Part shown: positions 9,230 through 17,887 of the stretch, one piece after another
How the letters are laid out: the number at the start of each line of letters is the position of its first letter
How positions within the stretch are numbered: position 1 is the first letter of the stretch
DNA from: a filamentous cyanobacterium ESFC-1
Lineage (GTDB): Bacteria > Cyanobacteriota > Cyanobacteriia > Cyanobacteriales > Spirulinaceae
Reading direction: 5' to 3'
Assembly: GCA_000380225.1 (NCBI GenBank)
Contig: KB904821.1
Location: forward strand, 2,676,956-2,740,955
DNA: 64,000 nucleotides
Made by a program: the position numbers and the translations under genes
The notes under the pieces: model-generated
What the model saw: the letters and a program-made list of their open reading frames with translations, nothing else
Databases searched by the model: none
What the model was told of the DNA's origin: nothing

Positions 9230-10429
9230 CTAATGACTAATGACCAAAGACTGCTCTTGCAGCCATCCGGCATCGTCGCTAGTAAAGGGAGAGAGTTCGC
9301 GCAAACGGGTGATAATGCTCGGTAAGACTTCCAGGACGCGATCGACTTCAGCTTCAGTGGTGTAACGAGACAAACTAAAGCGAATTGAACCGTGAAGAAT
9401 GGTGTAGGGCAGTCCGAGGGCGCGAAGAACATGGGAAGGCTCAAGGGAACCGGAAGTACAAGCCGAACCGGACGACGCACAGATGCCGTATTGGTCGAGG
9501 GATAATAAAATGGCTTCCCCTTCGATATACTTAAAGCCGATGTTGGTGGTATTGGGTAAACGATGAGTGCGATCGCCATTCACAACCGTATTCGGAATCG
9601 TCTCTAAAATGGCTTGTTCGAGCTTATCGCGCAGCCGTTGTTCTTCAGCGACACCCGCTAAATGGGCTTGAGCCAACTCTGCCGCTTTACCCAACGCCAC
9701 AATCCCGGCGACATTTTCTGTACCGCCGCGACGGCCTCGCTCTTGGTGACCGCCCATCACTAAGGGACGGAAGCGCACACCTTTACGCACATACAGCGCA
9801 CCAATGCCTTTCGGGGCGTGGAGTTTGTGACCCGATAAGGTCAAAAAGTCGATGGTGCTGGTTTTCATATCCAAAGGAATTTTACCCACCGCTTGCACCG
9901 CATCAACGTGGAACAAGGCCCCGTATTCTTTCACGACTTGGCCAATCTGTTCGATGGGAAAGACCACGCCCGTTTCATTGTTGGCATACATCACCGAAAC
10001 CACGGCGGTATCGCCAGTCAATGACGCTTCTAGCTCGTCAAAATCAATTTGACCTTGGCTGTTCACCGAAAGATAAGTCACCGAGTAACCGGTTTTTTCG
10101 AGCTTTCTGCACAGATTCAAGACGGCGGGATGCTCAACGGCGGTGGTAATAATGCGTTTTTTCTGGGGTTGAGCTTGCAATGCGGCGAGAATGGCTGCAT
10201 TATCTCCTTCTGTGCCGCAACTGGTAAAGACAATTTCGGAATCTTCAGCACCGAGCAGAGAGGCAACTTGTTGGCGGGCTTGTCGAATGGTGCGACCGAG
10301 TTGACCGCCAAAGGTGTGCATACTCGAAGGATTGCCGTAATAGGTGCTGAGGTAGGGCAGCATGGCCGCTAAAACTTCCTCGTCTATTTTGGTTGTCGCG
10401 TTGTTGTCAAGATAAATGCAGTCATTCAT
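9230..10429 (-). CDS. nifS: NifS, cysteine desulfurase
   Basis: PLP-dependent cysteine desulfurase supplying sulfur to NifU. At 399 residues it is complete: MNDCIYLDNNATTKIDEEV at the start, the PLP-binding Lys in LSGHKLHAPKGIG, and the catalytic Cys in CASSGSACTSGSLEPSH. The final residues (VISH and stop) are encoded by a TTAGTCAT heptamer-type repeat at the 3' end, so the C-terminal tip has probably been altered by repeat invasion. It lies between fdxN and the inserted four-helix-bundle gene. Confidence 0.96.
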   Translation of the reverse strand: MNDCIYLDNNATTKIDEEVLAAMLPYLSTYYGNPSSMHTFGGQLGRTIRQARQQVASLLGAEDSEIVFTSCGTEGDNAAILAALQAQPQKKRIITTAVEHPAVLNLCRKLEKTGYSVTYLSVNSQGQIDFDELEASLTGDTAVVSVMYANNETGVVFPIEQIGQVVKEYGALFHVDAVQAVGKIPLDMKTSTIDFLTLSGHKLHAPKGIGALYVRKGVRFRPLVMGGHQERGRRGGTENVAGIVALGKAAELAQAHLAGVAEEQRLRDKLEQAILETIPNTVVNGDRTHRLPNTTNIGFKYIEGEAILLSLDQYGICASSGSACTSGSLEPSHVLRALGLPYTILHGSIRFSLSRYTTEAEVDRVLEVLPSIITRLRELSPFTSDDAGWLQEQSLVISH

Positions 10430-10471
10430 TGCTTTTTCTTATTCGGTGATTGATGGGATTGAGGAGGCGTT

Positions 10472-10834
10472 TTAGGTGTGGAGCAGTAAATCTAATTTTT
10501 GGGAATAGGTGTCAAACCAGTGCCGCCAATATTGGGTTTCGTGTTGAGTTTCGAGGCGTTGCACTAAGCGGTTGTGAGTGGCGAACCAGGTATCCCAGTA
10601 ATTATCTGAAGTCGTTTTTACTGATTGAATCAAGCTGCTGAGGGTAATCTGACAGCCGTTAAAGGTCGGACAACTGGCCATACATTGGGCTACGCCGTAA
10701 GTTTCCGTACAGTCATTGCAGAGATCGGGATTGACCGAGAATTTGCTGTTGTTGTTTTTGGTAATTGCCCCGGTAGGGCAACTGGTGGCACAAGCATTAC
10801 AGTCAATACATTGATCGGTGATGGTGTAAGTCAT
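10472..10834 (-). CDS. fdxN: FdxN, 4Fe-4S ferredoxin
   Basis: A 120-residue bacterial-type ferredoxin with two cluster motifs: CIDCNACATSCPTGAI near residue 9 and a second, longer-spaced set (CNDC followed by CMASCP). The fdxN gene of cyanobacteria lies between nifB and nifS, as here, and its product is thought to serve electron transfer in cofactor synthesis. The C-terminal 40 residues lack cysteines. The gene is intact, without an fdxN excision element. Confidence 0.92.
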   Translation of the reverse strand: MTYTITDQCIDCNACATSCPTGAITKNNNSKFSVNPDLCNDCTETYGVAQCMASCPTFNGCQITLSSLIQSVKTTSDNYWDTWFATHNRLVQRLETQHETQYWRHWFDTYSQKLDLLLHT

Positions 10835-10873
10835 GGTCTTAAATCCTTTGTTGTTTGTTATTGGTAAATTTGC

Positions 10874-10918
10874 ATTGGTTAATGGGGGAGGAGGGCGTTT
10901 CTGCGCCCATTAACCAAT
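10874..10918. other. 13-bp perfect inverted repeat between nifB and fdxN
   Basis: ATTGGTTAATGGG (10874-10886) and CCCATTAACCAAT (10906-10918) form a perfect 13-bp stem around a 19-nt loop that itself contains GGGCG/GCGCCC. It lies in the 107-bp nifB-fdxN spacer. No T-run follows on the minus strand. It could be an mRNA stability or attenuation element, or a repeat relic. Confidence 0.65.
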
Positions 10919-10941
10919 AACGTCTAACTAACAAGCAATAA

Positions 10942-12369
10942 CTAATGACTGGTTTGTAACTGTTCGTAGTAAGTCAGGGCGAGTTTGTCGATGGTGTCGT
11001 AGCCTTCGACGGGTTCGACCCCGGCTTCGCGCAGCATTTCTTGGGGACAGTCGCCAATCTTGGCTGAAATAACGGCTTTACAGTCTTTAATCGCGGCGAT
11101 AATGTTGTCGAGGGTGGCGGCTTCACCATAACCCCCTTGACAGTAAAGATCGACTTTGCGGTGACCGATAAACTTAACGTCTACACCGTCTACTTCAAAG
11201 ATTTGGAATTCTTTGGCGTGACCGAAGTGTTGATTAACAATGCCACCCCCTTTGGTAGAAACGGCAATCAGGACTTTTTCACCTCGTTTTTGATGGGCTG
11301 TGGCTTGTTGGGCTTTAGCGACTTTGAGGGCTTCGCGGACTTGTTGAATGCTTTCGCGCACTTCTTGGCGTTTTTCCAGATTGTATTCTGGAGTCATTTC
11401 TAAGAATTTTTGTTTGGTAAATTCTTGGGAACGGTCTTCACCGAGTAAGCCCACGGCATCTGCCCGACATTGGCGACAGTGGCGCATCATTTTCATGTTG
11501 CCCGAACAACTGTCTTGTAAGGCTTTGAGTTCTTTGGGATTGGGCCCGCGTTGTCCGGTTAAGCCGAAGTAGGTGCCGTGTTCGGGGGCAGAGATTAAGG
11601 GCATGATGTTATGCAAGAATGCCCCTTTCGAGCGAATTACTTCGTCTACTTCGACGAGGTGTTCGTCGTTAATCCCCGGAATCATCACGGAGTTGACTTT
11701 ACAAAGGACATCGGCTTCTTGGAGGGCTTGTAAACCTTCCATTTGCCGTTCGTGCAGGATTTGGGCGGCTTCTTCACCTTTCCAGCGTTTGCGTTGGTAG
11801 CGTACCCAAGGATAGATTTTTGTCCCAACTTTGGGGTCTACCATATTAATAGTAATGGTGACGTGATCGATGTTGAGTTCTTTAATCTTTTCTACATAGT
11901 CGGGCAGCATCAAGCCGTTGGTAGACAAGCAGAGTTTGATGTCTGGGGCTTGTTCGGCAACCAGTTCAAAGGTGCGGAAGGTTTGTTTGGGATTGGCAAG
12001 GGGGTCACCAGGACCGGCAATGCCGAGTACGCTCATTTGCGGAATTTTCCCGGCAATAACCAGAGCTTTGTGGGCGGCTTCTTCGGGGGTGAGTAGTTCG
12101 CTGACGACTCCTGGGCGGCTTTCGTTGGCGCAGTCATACTTGCGATTACAGAAGTTGCACTGAATGTTGCAAGCGGGGGCGACGGCAACGTGCATTCTGG
12201 CGAAATGATGATGCGCTTCTTCGCTATAGCAGGGATGGTTTTCGATTCGTTCTTGAAGTTTCGGATCGATTTGTTGGGGTGTGGTGGAGCTACAGCCGCA
12301 TTTTTGAGCAGCTTTCTTAGCTTGTGTTTCGGTTTCCGAGGCTAAGGAGGTGTGAGTCGTGGGTGACAT
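10942..12369 (-). CDS. nifB: NifB, FeMo-cofactor radical SAM enzyme
   Basis: NifB makes NifB-co, the 8Fe-9S-C core of FeMo-co, by radical SAM chemistry. The 475-residue protein has a Cys-rich N-terminus with the radical SAM motif in [14 protein letters not shown], the downstream cluster Cys in [13 protein letters not shown], and a C-terminal NifX-like domain from about residue 365 ([25 protein letters not shown]). It is the first gene of the minus-strand operon. Its last codons (ending TSH and stop) match the AGTCATTAG repeat sequence also found at the end of nifS. Confidence 0.97.
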   Translation of the reverse strand: MSPTTHTSLASETETQAKKAAQKCGCSSTTPQQIDPKLQERIENHPCYSEEAHHHFARMHVAVAPACNIQCNFCNRKYDCANESRPGVVSELLTPEEAAHKALVIAGKIPQMSVLGIAGPGDPLANPKQTFRTFELVAEQAPDIKLCLSTNGLMLPDYVEKIKELNIDHVTITINMVDPKVGTKIYPWVRYQRKRWKGEEAAQILHERQMEGLQALQEADVLCKVNSVMIPGINDEHLVEVDEVIRSKGAFLHNIMPLISAPEHGTYFGLTGQRGPNPKELKALQDSCSGNMKMMRHCRQCRADAVGLLGEDRSQEFTKQKFLEMTPEYNLEKRQEVRESIQQVREALKVAKAQQATAHQKRGEKVLIAVSTKGGGIVNQHFGHAKEFQIFEVDGVDVKFIGHRKVDLYCQGGYGEAATLDNIIAAIKDCKAVISAKIGDCPQEMLREAGVEPVEGYDTIDKLALTYYEQLQTSH

Positions 12370-12676
12370 TAAATTGAATTCCGCAATAGATGGTATGGAC
12401 TAAAAACAAAAATTGACGTAGATATAACACCGAGTCTGGAATATAGAGATAGAGGTTAAATAGGTGGGACTGGTGCGATCGCGTTACTCGAACGGGGTTT
12501 CAGGCTCAATCATTAAAGGTGACAACAGTTAGGGGTTGAGGCTGAACTCGGAAGGTTCGATGACGTTATGAAAGTTATATCATCGGGTTTTCTGGGGCGG
12601 GTTATCTTTGCACTCGGTTAGTTTGATTGAATTACTTAGGATGTACTCAAACCTCCAAACCCTTGTGGCCTGGGGG

Positions 12677-12733
12677 CTAATTTTTTTGGGGGGGGTGGGC
12701 TACGAGTATTTTCGGAGTGGGGGGCTAGTATTT
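12677..12733 (+). repeat. Left arm of imperfect inverted repeat
   Basis: Begins GCTAATTTTTTTGGGGGGGG, continues with GAGTATTTT and ends GGGGCTAGTATT. The same blocks occur in the same order on the opposite strand at 13178-13229. Such paired ends with a 444-bp interior suggest a degenerate mobile element or duplicated regulatory block. Confidence 0.6.
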
Positions 12734-13033
12734 ATCCATGCGGACTCTGGTATTTCTTCTACTCGCGGTCTAAAGGTGATGAGCTAAGGGTTTGAGGGGG
12801 ATTTGAGGGGGGATTTGCGGGGGAAATATTTTGTACTCAGATGGGATTTTGAGTGGAAAAAGGGGGAGAGGAGTTGTCGGGCCTCTCCTAATAATGTAAT
12901 GCGATCGCGATCGAGCGAAATTCAATTTTTGTTTTCTAATGGCGGAATTGGGGGTCTTTCCCGAATCCGTATCCAATTTAACATTTAGAATTTGAGCGAG
13001 TTTGTAGCGGTTCGTACTTTTCTTAAATAAAAT

Positions 13034-13047
13034 GTAGCAGTCGCTAC
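13034..13047. promoter_or_regulatory. NtcA-type binding site GTA-N8-TAC
   Basis: GTAGCAGTCGCTAC fits the NtcA consensus GTA-N8-TAC exactly and is embedded in a longer dyad TGTAGC-AGTC-GCTACA. An additional 9-bp inverted repeat (TTTGTAGCG at 13001, CGCTACAAA at 13042) surrounds it. A TATTCT box starts 17 nt downstream on the plus strand, shorter than the usual spacing of about 22, so promoter activity is unproven. Confidence 0.55.
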
Positions 13048-13177
13048 AAAGCCCATGATAACTGTATTCTGCGATCGCGAGAAAACACCCCCCTTTTGAG
13101 TACCCGATTTCCCCAGACTCAAAGGGTGCGATCGCGCAGTCTGACTGAATTGGAGCGATTTTGGGTTTGAGTACTGA

Positions 13178-13229
13178 ATACTAGCCCCTTGGTCAAAAAA
13201 TACTCAGACCCCCCCCAAAAAATACTAGC
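13178..13229 (-). repeat. Right arm of imperfect inverted repeat
   Basis: The reverse strand reads GCTAGTATTTTTTGGGGGGG, then GAGTATTTTTTGACCAA and GGGGCTAGTATT, matching 12677-12733. Its outer end lies just before the earliest possible GTG of the nifP frame (13232). Confidence 0.6.
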
Positions 13230-13414
13230 AGGTGACCCCAAAAATAAAGTTTAACGAGTCTGAAACCCTGACGACACGGGGATTTTATTTTTTTGAGTAC
13301 AATCTAACCAATCCAATCAATCTAACCTTGGGCAGTTGGGGAGGGCGGCGCGATCGCTATTGTTATAAGCATCATAGTAAGTCCGAACCCGATTCACCTC
13401 ATCCCCCAAAGATT

Positions 13415-14167
13415 GTGCAAGAGTCTATATTGATCGAAAGAGAACAAAAGAGAAAGCGCCACTCGTCTCGCCCCCAAGTCAACTTACCGGGGTTAAGCTT
13501 TTGGCACGATCTCCAAATTATCTTCGATCGCGACCCGGCAGCCCATCATTGGCTTGAGGTGTTAATCTGCTATCCTGGCGTTCATGCCTTGGCGTTTCAT
13601 CGGCTTGCCCATTGGCTGCATCAGCAAAACATTCCCTTAATTCCCCGGATCATCTCCCAAATTGGGCGTTTCCTCACAGGAATTGAGATTCATCCTGGTG
13701 CAACCATCGGCAAAGGAGTCTTTATCGATCATGGTATGGGAGTGGTGATTGGCGAAACCGCCATTGTGGGCGATTATTGCCTAATTTATCAAAACGCTAC
13801 CCTCGGCGGTACGGGTAAACAAACCGGAAAACGCCATCCTACCCTCGGTCACCATGTTGTGGTTGGGGCGGGGGCCAAAGTTTTAGGTAATATCACCATT
13901 GGTCAGAATGTGCGCGTTGGTGCGGGTTCAATCGTACTGCGGGATGTTCCTAATGATTGTACCGTTGTGGGTGTTCCTGGGCGAATTGTGTCCCGTACAG
14001 GTCACGGTTGCCCCCTCGAACACCCCCTCGAACACGGTCAACTCCCCGATCCAGAAGCGCAAATGATCCGCACTTTACTCAATCGCATTGAAGCCCTCGA
14101 ACAACAGCTTCAACCCCTTCGCCCTTTATCCTCCACTCAAAACCATGAGACATCCGAGACCAACTGA
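13415..14167 (+). CDS. nifP: NifP/CysE, serine O-acetyltransferase
   Basis: Acetylates serine with acetyl-CoA to give O-acetylserine, boosting cysteine supply for Fe-S cluster synthesis. The catalytic region is complete: [18 protein letters not shown], then the left-handed beta-helix hexapeptides with [20 protein letters not shown] and the active-site-region GGTGK loop. The start is uncertain. No ATG precedes the conserved domain; the frame is open from a GTG at 13232, but the first 60 residues look non-homologous, so the GTG at 13415 is taken. It overlaps the next gene by 23 bp and leads the divergent nif operon. Confidence 0.85.
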   Translation: MQESILIEREQKRKRHSSRPQVNLPGLSFWHDLQIIFDRDPAAHHWLEVLICYPGVHALAFHRLAHWLHQQNIPLIPRIISQIGRFLTGIEIHPGATIGKGVFIDHGMGVVIGETAIVGDYCLIYQNATLGGTGKQTGKRHPTLGHHVVVGAGAKVLGNITIGQNVRVGAGSIVLRDVPNDCTVVGVPGRIVSRTGHGCPLEHPLEHGQLPDPEAQMIRTLLNRIEALEQQLQPLRPLSSTQNHETSETN

Positions 14168-14414
14168 AGCTATTGTCGCTGCGGTGGCAAAAATCGATCG
14201 CTGCGATCGCTGGCAAGCTCATCAACGTTTACAACAGTTAAGTATTGCTTGTTGGTGTCCTGAAGATGGTCAGCTTTGGGTCGCTATTGAAAACTGCCGA
14301 GAAGCGATCTTACTGCGGAGTGCGATTCAATCTTTGACCACACCCCGTACAGAGTTGGTCGATTGGTTAGAACGCTGCTGGAACCCTGATTTAATCCCCA
14401 GTCATTCAGCCTAA
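14145..14414 (+). CDS. Asr1405/Asl0597 family small protein
   Basis: An 89-residue conserved cyanobacterial protein beginning [20 protein letters not shown], with [20 protein letters not shown] and a Trp/Leu-rich C-terminus. The ATG at 14145 overlaps the end of nifP, implying translational coupling. Recognised from its sequence and from position: the Anabaena homolog asr1405 lies between the cysE-like gene and nifV. Function is unknown. Confidence 0.75.
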   Translation: MRHPRPTEAIVAAVAKIDRCDRWQAHQRLQQLSIACWCPEDGQLWVAIENCREAILLRSAIQSLTTPRTELVDWLERCWNPDLIPSHSA

Positions 14415-14417
14415 GAT

Positions 14418-14436
14418 GGGCGGGGAAACCCCGCCC
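14418..14436. other. GC-rich hairpin before nifV
   Basis: GGGCGGGG-AAA-CCCCGCCC forms an 8-bp stem with a 3-nt loop in the gap before nifV. A very similar GGGGCGGGGTTTCCCCG sequence occurs at 58289-58305, so this is a dispersed palindromic repeat that may also act as a weak terminator or RNA stabiliser. Confidence 0.6.
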
Positions 14437-14476
14437 CTACAAGCCTACTGCCCCAAAAAAAAGAGGAGTTTTCGCG

Positions 14477-15601
14477 ATGCCACCCATATATATTAATGAC
14501 ACCACCCTCAGAGACGGCGAACAAGCCGCCGGGGTCGCGTTTACTGTCGCTGAAAAAGTGATGTTTGCAGCGATGCTGGATGCCATTGGTGTACAGGAGT
14601 TAGAAGTCGGTATTCCGGCGATGGGTAGCACTGAAGCCGAAGCCATTAGCCAGATGATGCGGTTGGGTTTAAAAACGCAACTGACCAGTTGGAATCGGGC
14701 AGTACAGTCTGATATTGATGCGTCTTTGGCTTGTGGTTTACAACGGGTGCATATTTCGGTTCCCGTATCGGAAATTCAGATTGCTGTGAAGTTTCAAGGG
14801 GATAGTCAGCAGGTGTTTGACCGTTTGCGTCAGACGGTGAGTTATGCTTGCGATCGCGGCTTGTATGTATCTGTTGGGGGCGAAGATTCCTCGCGGGCTG
14901 ATGCTGGCTTTCTGGCAAAAGTGGCCGCAGCCGCGCAAGAATGGGGGGCTTCTCGGTTTCGCTTTTGCGATACGGTGGGCATTCTCGACCCTCTGATGAC
15001 TTATGAAAAGGTGCAGCATTTGGTGAGTCAGTTGACAATCCCAGTCGAAATGCACACTCATAATGATTTGGGAATGGCAACGGCCAACGCGATCGCGGGG
15101 ATTCGAGCCGGAGCCACTTCTGTTAATACTACCGTGAATGGCCTCGGGGAACGCGCCGGCAATGCGGCGTTAGAAGAAGTGGTGATGGCGCTCAAACGCA
15201 TCTATGGCATTAGTACGGGGATCGATACCCGTCGGTTTCACGAAGTCTCAGAGTTTGTCGTAAAGGCTTCGGGCTTCGATCTTCCCCCCTGGAAGGCGAT
15301 TGTCGGCAAAAATGCCTTTGCTCACGAATCAGGGATTCACGGCCACGGTGTATTGCAGAATCCCTCGGCTTATGAGCCTTTTTCCCCCGAAGAAGTGGGT
15401 CGCGAGCGCAGTTTAGTGCTTGGCAAACATTCGGGCAAGCATATCTTAACCAATATGCTGCAACAATACGGCATCAGCCTCAGTTTAGAAGAAACGCGAT
15501 CGCTCCTCGATGCCGTCCGGGATTTATCGGTTCAACTCAAACGCAGTCTCACACCATCGGAATTGTTGAGTTTGATCTCGAATAAAAGCGCGATTTCTTA
15601 A
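14477..15601 (+). CDS. nifV: NifV, homocitrate synthase
   Basis: Condenses acetyl-CoA and 2-oxoglutarate to homocitrate, the organic ligand of FeMo-co. The 374-residue protein starts MPPIYINDTTLRDGEQAAGV, the DRE-TIM metallolyase signature, and contains the second metal-binding motif EMHTHNDLGMATANAI and the conserved AFAHESGIHGHGV. GAGGAG lies upstream of the ATG. Length fits NifV rather than the longer isopropylmalate synthases. Confidence 0.95.
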   Translation: MPPIYINDTTLRDGEQAAGVAFTVAEKVMFAAMLDAIGVQELEVGIPAMGSTEAEAISQMMRLGLKTQLTSWNRAVQSDIDASLACGLQRVHISVPVSEIQIAVKFQGDSQQVFDRLRQTVSYACDRGLYVSVGGEDSSRADAGFLAKVAAAAQEWGASRFRFCDTVGILDPLMTYEKVQHLVSQLTIPVEMHTHNDLGMATANAIAGIRAGATSVNTTVNGLGERAGNAALEEVVMALKRIYGISTGIDTRRFHEVSEFVVKASGFDLPPWKAIVGKNAFAHESGIHGHGVLQNPSAYEPFSPEEVGRERSLVLGKHSGKHILTNMLQQYGISLSLEETRSLLDAVRDLSVQLKRSLTPSELLSLISNKSAIS

Positions 15602-15666
15602 TTTCTGGCAATTTTGCCTTAATGCCCATCTTTTCCCGATTGTTCACTCACTACCCCCCAAAAATC

Positions 15667-15867
15667 ATGAAAGTCATGTTGCACCAGAACGACCTAGGTC
15701 ATTTATCGGTTTATGTTCCTAAAAAAGACCTAGAAGAAGAAGTCGTCGAACAATCGATGGCAGATGGGCAAAAAGTTTTGACCTTAGCCAATGGCTGGCA
15801 GTTGTCTTTCAGTAATTTAACGGACGACACAAAACTTCCGAAAACGTTAAATGCGAAACGACTGTAA
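15667..15867 (+). CDS. nifT: NifT/FixU family protein
   Basis: A 66-residue protein of the NifT/FixU family, of unknown precise role in nitrogenase maturation. MKVMLHQNDLGHLSVYVPKK and the C-terminal ANGWQL / LPKTLNAKRL match the family. The ATG at 15667 is chosen over an upstream in-frame ATG at 15622, which adds 15 unrelated residues. It directly follows nifV; nifZ, often found here too, has moved to the other operon. Confidence 0.85.
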   Translation: MKVMLHQNDLGHLSVYVPKKDLEEEVVEQSMADGQKVLTLANGWQLSFSNLTDDTKLPKTLNAKRL

Positions 15868-16054
15868 CACAAGTTTTGGTTAGTCTTTGGAGTCGTCTTG
15901 TTTCAACCCCAAGGGCTAATCGAATGACAGACGAACGAGCGCGGTTCGCCATCAAAAAGCGAAATTAGCGGACGTTCAACCCTTTATCCAACTTGTAGAG
16001 GCATTTGTCCTGTCGAGAAATGCCTCTATTATTTCACTCCACAGGAGAACGATT

Positions 16055-16348
16055 ATGGCTACACTTACTGGTTTAACAAGAGGCGGTGCTGCTTGGGAAC
16101 CCAAGTTTATTACCGCTATCGACAAGGATGTATGTCTAGGCTGCGGCAGATGCTATAAAGTCTGCGGTCGCGGTGTTCTAGGTCTGCAACCCATGAATGA
16201 GTTTGGCGAGTTTATTGACGAAGACGACGATGATGATATCGAGCGTCAAGTGATGACCGTTATCAATGCGGCTAAGTGCATTGGCTGTGAAGCTTGCGCT
16301 CGTATTTGTCCGAAGAAATGTCACACCCACGAACTCGCGACGGTTTAA
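16055..16348 (+). CDS. fdxB: FdxB, nif-specific ferredoxin III
   Basis: A 97-residue two-cluster ferredoxin matching nif-associated ferredoxin III. It starts MATLTGLTRGGAAWEPKFI and has CLGCGRCYKVCGRG near residue 29, an acidic linker (DEDDDDDIE), and CIGCEACARICPKKC near residue 76. AGGAG lies 8 bp upstream of the ATG. It probably donates electrons within nitrogenase or cofactor assembly. Confidence 0.92.
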   Translation: MATLTGLTRGGAAWEPKFITAIDKDVCLGCGRCYKVCGRGVLGLQPMNEFGEFIDEDDDDDIERQVMTVINAAKCIGCEACARICPKKCHTHELATV

Positions 16349-16712
16349 GTTTTAGGGGGTAATCCTGCCCCCATTCTTGACTTCTGGTTTTCGCTCTCGT
16401 TGTTTGATGCACAGCAAGTTTAGCGGTTGTCGCGATCGCTGTATTTTTTCAGAATTGCAAAATGCCAATTTGGGTACTTTTAAACTCCCTAAACTTGCTT
16501 GTTTTATTCCGTTTAGCTTTCTTTTTTCTACTGAAACACGTTTCTAGTATTGCGAGATTTTCTCTATAAGCTTTTGAGGAGATTGTCCGAAGTAACGAAG
16601 TTTTCAAACTTGGCCTTACGAGTCGTCAAGCAGCTTGAAGATTGAAGACTTTAATTCAAATTTTGGCGGGATGCAAACTATCTAAAATTAGTCCTTCATT
16701 CCCACAAGTTCC
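16349..16712. other. Intergenic region after fdxB
   Basis: 364 bp with no credible gene. A short hairpin GGGGG-TAATCCTG-CCCCC at 16355-16372 follows the fdxB stop without a T-run. The rest is AT-rich and may hold a promoter for the following small genes; nothing else is recognised. Confidence 0.5.
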
Positions 16713-16862
16713 ATGAAAAATGTAAAACAAATTCAAGAAGAAGTTTTTACGGTTTTGGCTTTAGTCTTCGCTCTTGCTTTGACTTCGAGTTACATTAAAC
16801 CCGAATTTTTCCGTAATGCCTTGTTTCCCGAAATTACTCCGACTTCTGAACTCAGCAACTAG
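16713..16862 (+). CDS. Small single-pass membrane protein
   Basis: A 49-codon ORF, MKNVKQIQEEVFTVLALVF onward, with one hydrophobic helix at about residues 11-25 and a polar C-terminus. It lies 41 bp upstream of the next small gene on the same strand, which supports it being real, as does its bacterial-membrane-like composition. I do not recognise a family. A role in the nif region is only suggested by position. Confidence 0.5.
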   Translation: MKNVKQIQEEVFTVLALVFALALTSSYIKPEFFRNALFPEITPTSELSN

Positions 16863-16903
16863 CAAATTTTTGTTCACCCCAAACAATTATACAGGAAAAG
16901 CCC

Positions 16904-17164
16904 ATGCCTGAGAACTCACGCCAAGAACAATATTTCCAACTGATCGATCGTTTACTGCGTTGTGAAAATGGTAGTGAACCCGAAGTTTTAAACGAAAGTG
17001 CCGACTTAATCGATGAAGAATTCGTCAGGTCTGTTTTAGAAGTTGCAACTTTTATGTCCCATGAAAATAACCAAGAAGGCGCAAGATTCTTATTCTTCAT
17101 TGCGCGTCAGTTAGCGAAAGAGCTAGGGTTATATCCTGACGTTACGCCAGCTTCAAATTCTTAG
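16904..17164 (+). CDS. Conserved hypothetical protein in nif region
   Basis: An 86-residue soluble, acidic, helix-rich protein (MPENSRQEQYFQLIDRLL; EVATFMSHENNQEGARFLFF). AGGAAAA sits 8 bp upstream of the ATG, so the start is well supported. No cysteine cluster motif; one Cys near residue 24. It lies between the small membrane protein and a [2Fe-2S] protein on the same strand. No family is recognised with confidence. Confidence 0.65.
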   Translation: MPENSRQEQYFQLIDRLLRCENGSEPEVLNESADLIDEEFVRSVLEVATFMSHENNQEGARFLFFIARQLAKELGLYPDVTPASNS

Positions 17165-17226
17165 CAGTGGGATTTATCTCTATTGGTTTTTGAGTAAAAA
17201 CAATCAACTATTTTCTTTAAATTATC

Positions 17227-17775
17227 ATGAAAAATTCAGTTTGTTCCCAGAGTTTCTTAGAAGTAGAAGGCAACTTTCTAGGATTTACCCCGCGACCGGG
17301 AAATGAATTTAAGTATATGCGGTTACAAACCACAGACCGCATTATTTCCATTAAAATCGCCAAAAAACTCCGCTTTCCTCTGAGTCAAAGTTTAATCGAG
17401 GGCGATCGCCTCCGAGTTGCTCTTAAAGCTAAAGGAAAACTCAAACTCAAAGCAGAGCGCGTTGAAAAAATCAACGAATGCGAACTTTCTTGTCCCCTTC
17501 CTTGTCAATCTCCTGCTCCTGCAAAAAACAGCAAAATCCTGGTTTGTCGTAAATCTAGTTGTTCTAAACGGGGTGGCAAAAAACTGCATTCTGCGCTCGA
17601 AGAAACCCTGCAATCCTTGGGGTTACACGACCAAGTAAGCATTCAGCTAACGGGTTGTCAGAAGCAATGTAAAAAGGCTCCAAGTTTAACTTTGATGCCC
17701 GGAAAAGTGAAACACGCTTATGTCGATCCTGACGACCTTTCCACCTTGATTCAAAGCCACTATCGGGATAACTAA
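17227..17775 (+). CDS. [2Fe-2S] thioredoxin-like ferredoxin protein
   Basis: A 182-residue protein. The N-terminal half (about 1-95) resembles an OB-like module seen in cyanobacterial homologs (FLGFTPRPGNEFKYMRLQTT). The C-terminal half is a thioredoxin-like [2Fe-2S] domain: CRKSSCSKRGGKKLHSALE near residue 107 and LTGCQKQCKKAPSLTL near residue 141, giving four ligand cysteines. It probably carries electrons, possibly to nitrogenase given its place downstream of fdxB, but the partner is not known. Confidence 0.82.
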   Translation: MKNSVCSQSFLEVEGNFLGFTPRPGNEFKYMRLQTTDRIISIKIAKKLRFPLSQSLIEGDRLRVALKAKGKLKLKAERVEKINECELSCPLPCQSPAPAKNSKILVCRKSSCSKRGGKKLHSALEETLQSLGLHDQVSIQLTGCQKQCKKAPSLTLMPGKVKHAYVDPDDLSTLIQSHYRDN

Positions 17776-17887
17776 AGTTCGATTTTGCGATCGCGTTGTT
17801 CCGAAAAATTTGCTTTGTTTCTTAGCATATTTAGCTCAAAAAAGCAAGATTTTTACGATCTAAATCTTCAAAACTGGAGGTCAAACC

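Larger units (their letters stand above)
12370..13414. other. Divergent nifB / nifP control region
   Basis: About 1 kb without a convincing gene between divergently transcribed nifB and nifP. It contains an imperfect inverted-repeat pair (12677-12733 and 13178-13229), an NtcA-type palindrome (13034-13047) and several GCGATCGC octamers. In other cyanobacteria the nifB and nifP promoters are targets of the nif activator CnfR; I cannot assign its site from sequence. Confidence 0.7.

Noticed and set aside
12770..12988. Small ORFs on both strands in the nifB-nifP spacer
   Set aside because: Low-complexity Pro- or Gly-rich translations over a G-rich stretch; no start signals or conservation evident.
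15900..16000. GGTTCGCC-containing stretch considered as a tRNA T-arm
   Set aside because: No acceptor stem or anticodon arm can be drawn around it.
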